64,000 nucleotides of DNA, from contig NZ_FQWV01000003.1 of assembly GCF_900129775.1 (NCBI RefSeq), forward strand, positions 310,001 through 374,000. Reading direction: 5' to 3'. Every line of letters begins with the position of its first letter. Position 1 is the first letter of the stretch. This document shows, in pieces, positions 9,701-16,888 of the stretch. The notes under the pieces were generated by a model. That model worked only from the letters and a program-made list of their open reading frames with translations, did not search any database and was not told the origin of the DNA. This stretch comes from Halobaculum gomorrense (GTDB taxonomy: Archaea; Halobacteriota; Halobacteria; Halobacteriales; Haloferacaceae). The position numbers were made by a program, and so were the translations under genes.

Positions 9701-10670
9701 GCGCGACCGACAGCGCGAGTTCGAACCCCATGACGCCCGTGTCGCTGCTGGCGTACCGCGACCGCGAGCGCATCGTCGTGATCGTTTGGATGACCGGCAC
9801 GCCGAGGCGGTCGAGGAATACCCCCTCCGCACCCGATCCCTCGTCGTCGCCGGACTGCGTCCGGCTGCCAGTGGGACTTCGTCCCACGCTGTCGGCATCG
9901 CGGCCGCGCTCGTCCATCGACAGCGCGAACATGAACGACGAGAGGACGGCGTCGACGATCGATTCGCCATCCTCATCGAGGAGCCACTCGTCGGTGACCC
10001 GCTCGGCGTTCCAGCCGTCCTCGTCGCCGGCGGGGTTACAGAAGATCGAAAGCGCGTCGACGCCGCGTGACTCCAGCGCTCGCACCTGCGCGTCGACGTA
10101 GCGCGTGTTCTCGTGGGTCCAGTGGGACTCGTAGAACCAGACGGCGACGGTGGGTCGGCCCGGGTCGAACGTCGCGATCAAGTCCTCGTAGCTGACGCCC
10201 GGCTGATCCGGGTGATACACTCCCTCCGAGGGCAGCGACACGGGGTCGTCGTACGCGTACGTCGCGTCCGGGTCGTACGCGTCCGCGAGATACCGCAGGA
10301 GGTTGGCGGCGTTCGCCGCCCCGCCGTGCTCCAAGTAGTCGCGGACTCGGTCGGCCACCGTCGCGTCGGCGGTCGTGTCCTCGGCGGCGAAGGCGTCGCC
10401 GGTGGAGTGGACCACCGTCGGGATCCCCAACTCGTCGAGCCGCTCGACCGTCCGCTCGTAGCCGGGCATGCTGTCGGTGCCGCCGTGGAGCCACAGGACC
10501 GCCGCCGCGGCATCCGCCTCTTCGAGCGCGTCACAGAACGCGTCGACCTCTGTCGGGTCGCTCAGGTCGCTCTTCGAGCGCGCCTCCAGCGAGACGGCCG
10601 TCTCTTCCACGGCCGTCGCCACCGCGCCGAGTTCGTTCTCCGTTGCCGTGTATAGTCCGATTGTCGTCAT
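6732..10670 (-). CDS. cobN: Cobaltochelatase large subunit CobN
   Basis: A 1312-aa protein of the CobN/BchH/ChlH family, the porphyrin-binding subunit of the ATP-dependent class I chelatase. Recognisable stretches are VVHMGTHGSLEWLPGK near residue 560, a strongly conserved metal/porphyrin-site segment, and GTPTVRTRGETIAQVL and GGYGAGTNKAVDEGNWDD in the C-terminal half. It inserts cobalt into a corrin at the a,c-diamide stage in the late (aerobic-type) pathway, with an AAA+ partner. That partner is the divergent ChlID gene, whose start lies 24 bp away. Length is normal for CobN. An internal acidic insertion (DEGSGAEG, near residue 275) is a halophile addition. Confidence 0.95.
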   Translation of the reverse strand: MTTIGLYTATENELGAVATAVEETAVSLEARSKSDLSDPTEVDAFCDALEEADAAAAVLWLHGGTDSMPGYERTVERLDELGIPTVVHSTGDAFAAEDTTADATVADRVRDYLEHGGAANAANLLRYLADAYDPDATYAYDDPVSLPSEGVYHPDQPGVSYEDLIATFDPGRPTVAVWFYESHWTHENTRYVDAQVRALESRGVDALSIFCNPAGDEDGWNAERVTDEWLLDEDGESIVDAVLSSFMFALSMDERGRDADSVGRSPTGSRTQSGDDEGSGAEGVFLDRLGVPVIQTITTMRSRSRYASSDTGVMGFELALSVALPEFDGNVITHPISGKERTDDDAGIGSAPKQHFPIDERVEHAASLAVNWARLRYQPTDEADIAVVLHNYPPSDDGIATAFGLDTPESTVNLLSELDARGYDLGGGPPTDGASLIDALTAQLTLDERWVAPEDVRELSVDTVAPDTYREWFDDLSDGFREHVTDEWGAPPERPFAIPGVEFGNVLVTVQPPRGFGMDPEKVYHDSNLQPPHDYVAFYKWLREAFDADAVVHMGTHGSLEWLPGKTVGLDGDSAPDQLVGDLPNVYPYVINNPGEGTQAKRRSYAAVVDHLTPPMANAGTYDDLARLEELAEQYREAGTTAARGDDGARIERRIRETVDDLDLAVELGIDGEISEQVDVRGPEEAGTTLAEGDVEGDDLDIDDLVERIHAYLTDVKTTQIRMGLHTLGEPPADDRLVEYLVALTRLENPGAPSLRESVAGVLGVDYDRMRDDPGTYDEDLGMTYAAAADRVHEVSCELVRTLAEHGFDVPASERAGGPDDEVNMNLLVVDIDTIGDARARSGAHDDLREVLGYICDEAAPRVGGARAEVGNVADALAGEYVPPGGSGAPTRGGVDLLPSGRNFYTLDPRKVPARSAWDVGREVADGVLDRHLDDEGDYPEEVGVVVWGTPTVRTRGETIAQVLALMGVEPVWTDADRVDDVDPIPLEELGRPRVDVTTRVSGLFRDAFPAAAGVVHDAVDAVVDLDEPHDMNYVKKHVEEETEELAAEGVDDPASAARHRVFTTTPGGYGAGTNKAVDEGNWDDRSDLAEVYTQWGGYALGKRGRVSEAHDAFARRLSEVEATVKIEDTDEQDEFDSSDWYAFHGGFITAVTEHAGEEPASYVGDSADPDDVQVYTNEEKVRKTMRSRVLNPRWLDSMEEHGYKGAGDLSTTVDVVLGWDATTGVVSDTLWEQVADAYVFDEDRREWMQDANPWAVDSITDTLLEAIDRGLWDADAETATRLQDLQLRNEGAIEERQTADANALAEVADDD

Positions 10671-10694
10671 AAGTTTTGTATAACTTCCGTATGA
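10671..10694. promoter_or_regulatory. Very short divergent cobN/chlID promoter region
   Basis: Only 24 bp separate the annotated starts. The AT-rich core TTTTGTATAAC at 10674-10684 reads as a TATA box on the plus strand, and its complement GTTATACAAAA on the minus. Spacing of about 25 bp from this box supports GTG at 10704 rather than 10695 as a leaderless chlID start. The minus-strand spacing to the cobN ATG (about 10 bp) is too short, so cobN may use a box inside the chlID coding region. Confidence 0.45.
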
Positions 10695-12944
10695 GTGTTC
10701 AGTGTGTTCGATTCCGATCCATCGACTGTCGACGAGCCCCCGTCACAGCGCCGCGACGCGTCGTTCGACGACGTTGTCGGCCAGCGAGAGCTGAAGCGGG
10801 CGCTGGTGACCGTCGGCGCGCACGACGACCTCTCGGGGCTGCTCGTACGCGGCGAGAAGGGCACCGGGAAGTCGACGCTGGCGAGGGCCCTCGCCGACGC
10901 CGTACCGCGGCGACGCGTCGTCGCCGACTGCCCGTTCGGCTGTCCGCCGGGGGACCGCACGCGCCAGTGTCCCGACTGTCGCCGGCGGGCCAGCGTCCCC
11001 GTCGCAGAGCGCCCGGCCCCGTTCGTCACGCTGCCGCTCGGTGCGACGCGCGAGGCGCTCGTGGGGTCGCTGTCGGTCGCCGACGCGCTCGACGGCGACG
11101 CCACGTTCGAACCGGGACTGCTCGCGCGGGCCAACCGCGGCGTGTTATACGTCGACGAGGTGAACCTCCTCGACGACCACCTCGTCGACGTACTCCTCGA
11201 TGCGGCCGCCAGCGGCGTCAACCGCGTCGAGCGCGACGGCGTCTCGCGGACGCATCCGGCGGAGTTCACCCTGATCGGGACGATGAACCCCGAGGAGGGC
11301 GACCTCCGACCGCAGCTTCGCGACCGGTTCGACCTCGCCGTCGAGGTGACCGGACTCGACGACCCCGACGACCGAGCGGCGGTGGTCCGCCGAGCTATTG
11401 GCGACGCCGACGAGCAAGCGGCTACGCGCCGTTCCACCGACGCTGACGGTGACGATCCGGTCTTCTCTGATCCGGCGGCCGCGGTCGGGGGGATTCGCGA
11501 CCGACTCGACTCCGTCAGGCTCCCCTCGCCGCTCGTGCGCGACATCGTGGCCGTGTGTGACGACGCCGACCTCGACGGCCACCGTGGGGACATCGCCGCC
11601 GCTCGTTGCGCCCGCGCGCTGGCCGCGGGCGCGGGTCGCGCTCGCGTCACCGACCACGATGTCCGGACGGCGCTGTCGTGGGCCATCCCGCACCGTCTCC
11701 GGAGCGACCCCTTCGACGATCCGCCGGACGCCGCCGACCTGATCGACGACGCACTGGACGACGACCAGCAGGATGGCGAGCGTGCCGGGGAGAGCGCCGA
11801 GGGCGACGACACGGACGGTGACGGGGAGACATCCACCGATACCGATGCCGGCGAGGGTGGCGACCCAGACGGCGGCGCCTCCGACACCGATCTCCCGTCC
11901 GGTGCCGAGTCGGCAGATGACGCCGAGACCGGTCGTGCGCCACAGCCCGCGAACGCCGACCAGGACGGCGACGGAGGCGGTGACGGAGACAGTGACCGGT
12001 CCGGGACGGGAAACGCGACCGGATCGACCAGCGCCGACGCCGGTACCGAGCCGCACGCAGACGGCGACGACGGCCGCGGCGACGGCGAGGGTGACGCCGG
12101 CGGCGACCGGACCGACAGCGACGACGACGCGTCGGGGGCGACGCCGCTCACGCTCGGGGGGAGCCGCGTGGATGTCGGCGAGGCGGGCGCCCCCGATGTC
12201 GAGGCGCCCGACGCGAGCGTCGGCGGTGAGCGCGCGAGCGGTCGCAGCGACGCAGTCGCCGGCGACAGCGGTCGGGGCCCCCGCGTCCGCACGGAACGTC
12301 TCGACTCCGCGGACGCGGAGGCGGTCGACGCCGGCGCGTCGGTCAGGGCGGCGGCCCGGCGCGGCAGCGACCGGGTCGAGTCGCGCGACCTCCGGCGGTC
12401 GGTGCGCGCCGGCAGCGCGGAGACGCTGGTGTGTTTCGTCGTCGACGCCTCGGCGTCGATGCGCGGCCCGATGCGGGCGGCGAAAGGCGTCGCCGTCGAA
12501 CTGCTGCGCGAGTCGTACGAGCACCGCGACGCCGTCTCGCTCGTGGCAGTGGCCGGCGAGGAGCCGGACGTCCTCTTGCCGCCTACGGACGACGTGGGGC
12601 GAGCGGCCCGCCACCTGAAGGAGCTCCCGGCGGGTGACCGGACGCCGCTGGCCGCCGGCCTCGACTCCGCCGCCGAGGTGTGTACGCGGGCGGCGCCCGA
12701 GGTGGCCCTCGCGGTCGTGGTCACCGACGGCGGCGCCAACGCTGCCGAGCGGCCGACTGCGGCGGTCTCGGCCGCGGCCGACCGACTCCGCGAGGCGGTC
12801 GACCGGACGCTCGTCGTCGACGCCGGCGACGAGGACGGCGTGGTGCCGACGCTGCTCGATCGCACCGGCGGCGACCGCGTGCCGCTGTCGCGGCTGTCCG
12901 CCGACCGGATTGACCATGCGGCGGGCAAAGCGCGCTCGGAGTGA
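10695..12944 (+). CDS. Magnesium/cobalt chelatase AAA+ subunit, ChlI-ChlD fusion
   Basis: This 749-aa protein joins two chelatase subunits. Residues ~20-370 are the AAA+ ChlI-type ATPase, with Walker A GEKGTGKST (53-61), Walker B VLYVDEVN (150-157) and a four-cysteine insertion CPFGC...CPDC (Cys79, 83, 92, 95) that probably binds zinc. Residues ~370-510 are an extremely acidic Asp/Gly/Thr linker. From ~585 a VWA domain begins with the MIDAS motif DASASM, as in ChlD. It would supply ATP hydrolysis for CobN, replacing the CobS/CobT pair. GTG at 10695 is the longest start; GTG at 10704 fits the TATA spacing better. The gene converges on the beta-propeller gene 27 bp downstream. Confidence 0.9.
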   Translation: MFSVFDSDPSTVDEPPSQRRDASFDDVVGQRELKRALVTVGAHDDLSGLLVRGEKGTGKSTLARALADAVPRRRVVADCPFGCPPGDRTRQCPDCRRRASVPVAERPAPFVTLPLGATREALVGSLSVADALDGDATFEPGLLARANRGVLYVDEVNLLDDHLVDVLLDAAASGVNRVERDGVSRTHPAEFTLIGTMNPEEGDLRPQLRDRFDLAVEVTGLDDPDDRAAVVRRAIGDADEQAATRRSTDADGDDPVFSDPAAAVGGIRDRLDSVRLPSPLVRDIVAVCDDADLDGHRGDIAAARCARALAAGAGRARVTDHDVRTALSWAIPHRLRSDPFDDPPDAADLIDDALDDDQQDGERAGESAEGDDTDGDGETSTDTDAGEGGDPDGGASDTDLPSGAESADDAETGRAPQPANADQDGDGGGDGDSDRSGTGNATGSTSADAGTEPHADGDDGRGDGEGDAGGDRTDSDDDASGATPLTLGGSRVDVGEAGAPDVEAPDASVGGERASGRSDAVAGDSGRGPRVRTERLDSADAEAVDAGASVRAAARRGSDRVESRDLRRSVRAGSAETLVCFVVDASASMRGPMRAAKGVAVELLRESYEHRDAVSLVAVAGEEPDVLLPPTDDVGRAARHLKELPAGDRTPLAAGLDSAAEVCTRAAPEVALAVVVTDGGANAAERPTAAVSAAADRLREAVDRTLVVDAGDEDGVVPTLLDRTGGDRVPLSRLSADRIDHAAGKARSE

Positions 12945-12971
12945 TTGAAGTGGGGGTGGTCGCGAACCACG

Positions 12972-14366
12972 TCACAGCCCCCACAGGTGGAGTCGATACG
13001 CGCCGTGGCCCGCCGCGGCACCGTCGTGATACGTCACTGGTTCTTCGACGGCTGCGACGGTCGATACGGTCGCATCGAGCGCAACAGCCGTCGACACTCC
13101 CGCTGTCGCCCGCTTCCTCACCGCTCCGTCATCGATGTCGACCACGCGGACGCCGTGGACATCGGGGTCGCGGTCGCGGAAGTGTTGTGCGACCGGGATC
13201 GCGAGTCGTCCCGCCCGTGCGTCGACGTGGTGGGCGAAGCCGCCGACGTCGGCCTGCCATCTCCGGGTGCCGTCGTGGGCGAGTCCGACTGCTGTGTGCT
13301 CTGCGGGGTGGCGTGCTGCGGTCTCGCGCCCCTCCTCCGGGAAGGTGTTCCCGTGGACGAACACGACGCGGTCCTCGGTCGCGACCACGTGGTTCGGGTA
13401 GGCGTACACACGGTCGGTGCCCCCCTCGGGCACGCCGCACTCGATGGTAGCGCCCGCATCGAGCATCGCCGTCACCTGTCCGTCCCGGTCAAGGAGGTAG
13501 CCGTGTCTGTCGGCGTGGCTCGCGACGGCGTACCCGTCCGGCGTGAGCGCGACATCGCCGACGGACCGGTCGGTATCGGTGGCGTCTTCGGCGGCACCGC
13601 CTGCGTCTCGTCGCGGGTCCCATCGGAGGTCGACGGCGCCGGTTGCCGCATCGAGAACGACCAGTCCGTCGTCGTGGGCGGGGGGCTCTGGACACCGGTT
13701 GTACGCGACGGCGAGCCGACTCCCGTCGGTCCCGAGGGCGACGGGCGACGCGCGGGCGTTGTGGCGCCACGCGACCGATCCGCTGGGGTCGACGGCGTAG
13801 ACGACGCTCTCGAATCGGCGATCCGAGCCGTCCGCGTCGCCGCCCTCGGTGCGGCGCTCGTACCGACGAGCGGCCGCGTACGCGCGGCCGTCGGCCGTCG
13901 CCAGCGCCGCGACGAACGGATACCGGAACCGCGTCTCCTCGACCGGACTCCCGATGTCGGCAGCGGCGTCGATGCGCCACCGCTCGGTCCCGTCGGCGTC
14001 GACGAGGCGGACGAGTCCGCGCGAGCCACGCGTCCCGACCAGAACGCCGCCGTCGAACGGCGTCGCCGTGACGACCGGTTCTGACCCCGTGAGTCGCCAG
14101 CGTGGCTCCGCCTGGGTGGAATCTGCTCCGTCGTCACCGGGGTCGCTCGCAGGAGTCGACGCCAAGGCGGACGGATCGACTCCGAGGAGGTCACCGCTCG
14201 CGGTCCCCACGACGACGAGGTCGTCCAGGACCGCCACTGCCGAGCGGCGGCCGCGCTGGCGGGACCCGCAGGGGTCGATCTCACCGAGGGAGGCGACGGC
14301 GTGGTCGTCTGCCGGGCGCGTGCCGCTCGGACGACCGGCCGCCTCACTCCTCGACGGGGAAGGCAT
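12972..14366 (-). CDS. PQQ/WD-like beta-propeller protein of the cobalamin locus
   Basis: A 464-aa acidic protein with repeated blades of the type ...VVVGTASGDLLGVD..., GVLVGTRGSRGLVRLVDADG and VVYAVDPSGSVAWRH, typical of PQQ-like (BamB-like) propellers. There are no quinoprotein-dehydrogenase residues that I can name and no signal peptide, so a cytoplasmic binding or scaffold role is likely. The start ATG at 14366 lies 23 bp inside the DUF3209 gene and is the first Met in frame; longer frames upstream are shadows. Its place at the end of the cbi operon suggests that it serves corrin or cobalt handling, but the biochemical role is unknown. Confidence 0.7.
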   Translation of the reverse strand: MPSPSRSEAAGRPSGTRPADDHAVASLGEIDPCGSRQRGRRSAVAVLDDLVVVGTASGDLLGVDPSALASTPASDPGDDGADSTQAEPRWRLTGSEPVVTATPFDGGVLVGTRGSRGLVRLVDADGTERWRIDAAADIGSPVEETRFRYPFVAALATADGRAYAAARRYERRTEGGDADGSDRRFESVVYAVDPSGSVAWRHNARASPVALGTDGSRLAVAYNRCPEPPAHDDGLVVLDAATGAVDLRWDPRRDAGGAAEDATDTDRSVGDVALTPDGYAVASHADRHGYLLDRDGQVTAMLDAGATIECGVPEGGTDRVYAYPNHVVATEDRVVFVHGNTFPEEGRETAARHPAEHTAVGLAHDGTRRWQADVGGFAHHVDARAGRLAIPVAQHFRDRDPDVHGVRVVDIDDGAVRKRATAGVSTAVALDATVSTVAAVEEPVTYHDGAAAGHGAYRLHLWGL

Positions 14367-14715
14367 CGTGCAGGTCGTGGTGTGTCTCGCCGAGGCCCTC
14401 CAGCAGCCCCTCGCCATGAGACGCGAGCCGGGCGAGGCTCCGCTCGGCGCCGCGAACGGCGACGAGTCGACCCCTGACGTAGTTGGCCTCGGGGTCGTCG
14501 TCGTCGAGCGTCGCGACCTCCTCCTCGAGGTCGACGAGCGCGGCGTCGAGGTGTCGCCGGAGTTGATCGAGCGTCTGTGCGGTCGCGAGCCCTTCGATGG
14601 GGCCCTGAAGCTCGCCCTCAAGCTCCGCTTCCGCGTGCTCGCGGGCGGCGCGGTCGTCGGTTCCGAGGACGTTCAGCAGGCCGAGTCGTAGGGCTTCGAG
14701 TTCGAGGCAGCTCAT
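14344..14715 (-). CDS. DUF3209 family protein
   Basis: A 123-aa helical acidic protein beginning MSCLELEALRLGLLNVLGTD, with LRRHLDAALVDLEEEVATLD further on. I recognise this as DUF3209, a small family found beside cobalamin genes in haloarchaea. It has one cysteine (Cys3) near the N-terminus and no membrane segment. It starts one base after the cbiX stop codon and overlaps the propeller gene by 23 bp, so it is part of the same transcript. Function is unknown; a chaperone or accessory factor for the CbiX step is an inference from position only. Confidence 0.8.
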   Translation of the reverse strand: MSCLELEALRLGLLNVLGTDDRAAREHAEAELEGELQGPIEGLATAQTLDQLRRHLDAALVDLEEEVATLDDDDPEANYVRGRLVAVRGAERSLARLASHGEGLLEGLGETHHDLHDAFPVEE

Positions 14716-14716
14716 G

Positions 14717-15946
14717 TCACTGGAGTGTATCGTGGACGAGGTCGGAGACGATTCGCTCGCGGTCGAGATGCGAGGAGACGATGCGGTCGGCGTCGTCGTC
14801 GTCGACGTCGCCGTACCAGACGCCGTCCGGATAGACGGCGACGATGGGGCCGTCGCCGCACTGGTCGAGACAGGAGGTCCGGGTGACGCGCGCGTCGCAG
14901 GCGTCGGAGTCGCGGACGGCTTGTCGGAGCCGTTCGAGCACGGCGGGCGATCCGCCGGCGGCGCACGTCTGGTTCGTGCAGACGGCGACGTGGTGGGCGG
15001 GCGCGTCGTGGCTGTGCGGGTCGTCGTCGACGGCCTCGCGGTCGGCGTGAGTCGCTTGGTGGGTCAGCGCGCGCAGCATCGCCCGCGCGCCACCCTCGTC
15101 GGCCTCGTAGCCGTCGAGGTCCACCTTGTACTTGCAGGTGTCACACGACATCTCGACGCTGCCCGTGCGGGCCTCTTGCCACCGGTCGGAGAGCACGTCG
15201 AGCAGGCGCGGGTCGGTGCCGAGCGGGTCGCCGCAGGCGGCGTCGACGTAGGGATACTCCTCGTCGAAGTCGGCGGCACCCTCGCGGATGCGACCCGTGA
15301 GCACGCCGTCGCCGAGCATGTACGGGAGCACGACCACCGCGTCGGGGCGGGTGCGAGCGACGTCGTGGAGCGCCTCGTCGAGCAGCGGTTCGGTCACGCC
15401 GATGAACGCCGTCTCGACGCGGTCGAACGCGCGGCCTTCGTACAGGAGCCGCGACAGTTTGTGCACGTCCGCATTGGAGTCCGGGTCCGAAGAGCCGCGC
15501 GCACACAGGACGACGCTCACCTCGTCGGTCTCCCGGTCGACGCCGAGGTCGGCCTCGACCGCCCGCGCCCGGGCGTCGAGCAGGTCGAGGATCGCGGGGT
15601 GGACGCCGAGATGTGCGCCGTTGTCGATCCGCAGGTCGGGGTGGGCCGCGCGCGCCTGCTCGATCGCCAGCGGCACGTCGTTTTTCACGTGGCTGGCGGC
15701 GAACAGCGACAGGTGGACGACCGAGACGCGCGAGACGGCGGTCGCCAGCCCCGCGATGGCCTCGTCGATCGCCGGCTGGGCCAGTTCGATGAACGCCGCG
15801 TCCACCGGGACGCCGAGGCGCCGTTCGAGGTCGGCCGCCAACTCTCGGACCTGTTCGTTGGACTTCTCGCGACGCGAGCCGTGACCCACCAGCAGGACGG
15901 CCTCGTCGTCGAACGCCGCGGCACCGCCGGCCGTCTCGCTACTCAT
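14717..15946 (-). CDS. cbiX: CbiX sirohydrochlorin cobaltochelatase fused to [2Fe-2S] ferredoxin domain
   Basis: A 409-aa protein with two CbiX-type halves. The first is LLVGHGSRREKSNEQ at residue ~18; the second is VVLCARGSSDPDSNAD with VVLPYMLGDG. These insert Co2+ into sirohydrochlorin at the entry of the early-cobalt pathway. After a CDTCKYK segment and a His/Asp linker, the C-terminal ~90 residues form a thioredoxin-like [2Fe-2S] domain: VCTNQTC followed by TSCLDQCGDGP. ATG at 15946 overlaps the upstream gene by 8 bp; the longer upstream frame is not coding in this frame. The Fe-S domain may bind or sense the corrin redox state, but no mechanism is shown by the sequence. Confidence 0.88.
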   Translation of the reverse strand: MSSETAGGAAAFDDEAVLLVGHGSRREKSNEQVRELAADLERRLGVPVDAAFIELAQPAIDEAIAGLATAVSRVSVVHLSLFAASHVKNDVPLAIEQARAAHPDLRIDNGAHLGVHPAILDLLDARARAVEADLGVDRETDEVSVVLCARGSSDPDSNADVHKLSRLLYEGRAFDRVETAFIGVTEPLLDEALHDVARTRPDAVVVLPYMLGDGVLTGRIREGAADFDEEYPYVDAACGDPLGTDPRLLDVLSDRWQEARTGSVEMSCDTCKYKVDLDGYEADEGGARAMLRALTHQATHADREAVDDDPHSHDAPAHHVAVCTNQTCAAGGSPAVLERLRQAVRDSDACDARVTRTSCLDQCGDGPIVAVYPDGVWYGDVDDDDADRIVSSHLDRERIVSDLVHDTLQ

Positions 15947-16631
15947 CGCCACCTCCGCGGACCCGGCGGATGCTCGACTCGATCTTCTGGCGTCGCTGGG
16001 GCGCGAACAGGCCGCTGTCGTCGACGCCGTCGTACAGCCACTCCCCGAGCGCCGGGCCGGCGTCGTCGGCGACGCCGAACCAGTAGCCGCCGGAGGAGGT
16101 CTGGTTGACGCCGCCGTACGGCGCGTCGACGACCACCGCGTCGAGATGATTTTGAACGGCTTCCAACAGCGCCCGGTCGTCGTGGACGACCGAGATGCCG
16201 ACCGCGTTGGCATCCGACTTGTAGCAGACGGTTCCACACCCCTCGACGATCCCCCGAAGGAGTTCACGCCGGTGCGCGGTGAGCGCGTCGAAGCGGTAGC
16301 CGCCCGTCTCGCCGGCCGCCGGCAGGCCGAACGCGGCGGCGGCCTGCCGGGCGACCGGCGTCGTCGCGCGGACGGTGAACTCGTCGCTGGTTCGCATCAC
16401 TGCCGTGTTGTGGGCGTACTCGCGTTCGGTGACGCGCCGGTCGCGGTCGATATCGGTAGCGCCGAACAGCGCCGCGAGCCGGTCGGCGGCCGTCGCCTCG
16501 CCGGCCCGAACGACGACCGTGTCGCCGTCAACGTGACCGTCGCCGGCGACCCGGCCCCACAGATACGCCGCCTCGGGTGACGCCTCGACCAGTGAGTCGG
16601 GGGCATCGAGACCCGAGATAGCGTCGCTCAC
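15939..16631 (-). CDS. Domesticated LAGLIDADG-like protein in cobalamin operon
   Basis: A 230-aa protein with two copies of a LAGLIDADG-type helix: AYLWGRVAGDGHV near residue 22 and RRELLRGIVEGCGTV near 127. Homing endonucleases carry an acidic residue before the last Gly. The first copy keeps it (GDG) but the second has Cys (GCG), so DNA cleavage is doubtful. Spacing between the copies suits a single-chain two-repeat fold. Unlike homing genes it is not in an intein or intron; it overlaps the ferredoxin gene (GTGA, start GTG 16631) and cbiX by 8 bp. The likely role is in cobalamin synthesis or regulation; annotation pipelines usually label it a cobalamin protein. The function is unproven. Confidence 0.65.
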   Translation of the reverse strand: MSDAISGLDAPDSLVEASPEAAYLWGRVAGDGHVDGDTVVVRAGEATAADRLAALFGATDIDRDRRVTEREYAHNTAVMRTSDEFTVRATTPVARQAAAAFGLPAAGETGGYRFDALTAHRRELLRGIVEGCGTVCYKSDANAVGISVVHDDRALLEAVQNHLDAVVVDAPYGGVNQTSSGGYWFGVADDAGPALGEWLYDGVDDSGLFAPQRRQKIESSIRRVRGGGDE

Positions 16632-16888
16632 GGCTCCCCCTCCGCGTCGACGGTGATGGCGTCGAGCGGACACGCCGCGGCCGCCTGTCGGGCGTCGGCC
16701 TCGCCGCCGTCTCCCCGCTCGAACGTCGCCGAGACCCGTGTCTCCGACCGGCTGGTCGCCACCGCCGTCGTCGGGTCGAGCGCGGCGAGTCCGTCTTCGG
16801 CCTCGACGAACCGATCGTCGCGGACCAGGCACGCGAACACGCCGTCGCAGGCCTCGCGGTCGACCGTGACTGTGTAGCGGTCGCTCAT
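16628..16888 (-). CDS. Small ferredoxin (3Fe-4S type)
   Basis: An 86-aa acidic protein. The N-terminal cysteines sit in CDGVFAC (Cys14, Cys20), and a third cysteine lies in AACPLDAI near the C-terminus. The CX5C plus CP layout with only three ligands fits a single [3Fe-4S] cluster ferredoxin rather than a bacterial 2[4Fe-4S] one. It would hand electrons to a reductive or ring-contracting step of cobalamin synthesis. ATG at 16888 shares one base with the cbiH1 stop (TGATG), and its own stop overlaps the next gene. Confidence 0.8.
   Translation of the reverse strand: MSDRYTVTVDREACDGVFACLVRDDRFVEAEDGLAALDPTTAVATSRSETRVSATFERGDGGEADARQAAAACPLDAITVDAEGEP

Noticed and set aside
7206-10070. 954-aa plus-strand open frame opposite cobN
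   Set aside because: It is the antisense shadow of cobN in high-GC DNA: His/Arg/Val-rich text with no domain.
10667-13021. 784-aa minus-strand frame opposite chlID
   Set aside because: Ser/Arg/Ala-rich low-complexity shadow of a real plus-strand gene; no motifs.
12972-14366. Quinoprotein dehydrogenase
   Set aside because: The propeller has PQQ-like repeats but no dehydrogenase catalytic residues or signal peptide; more likely a binding protein.
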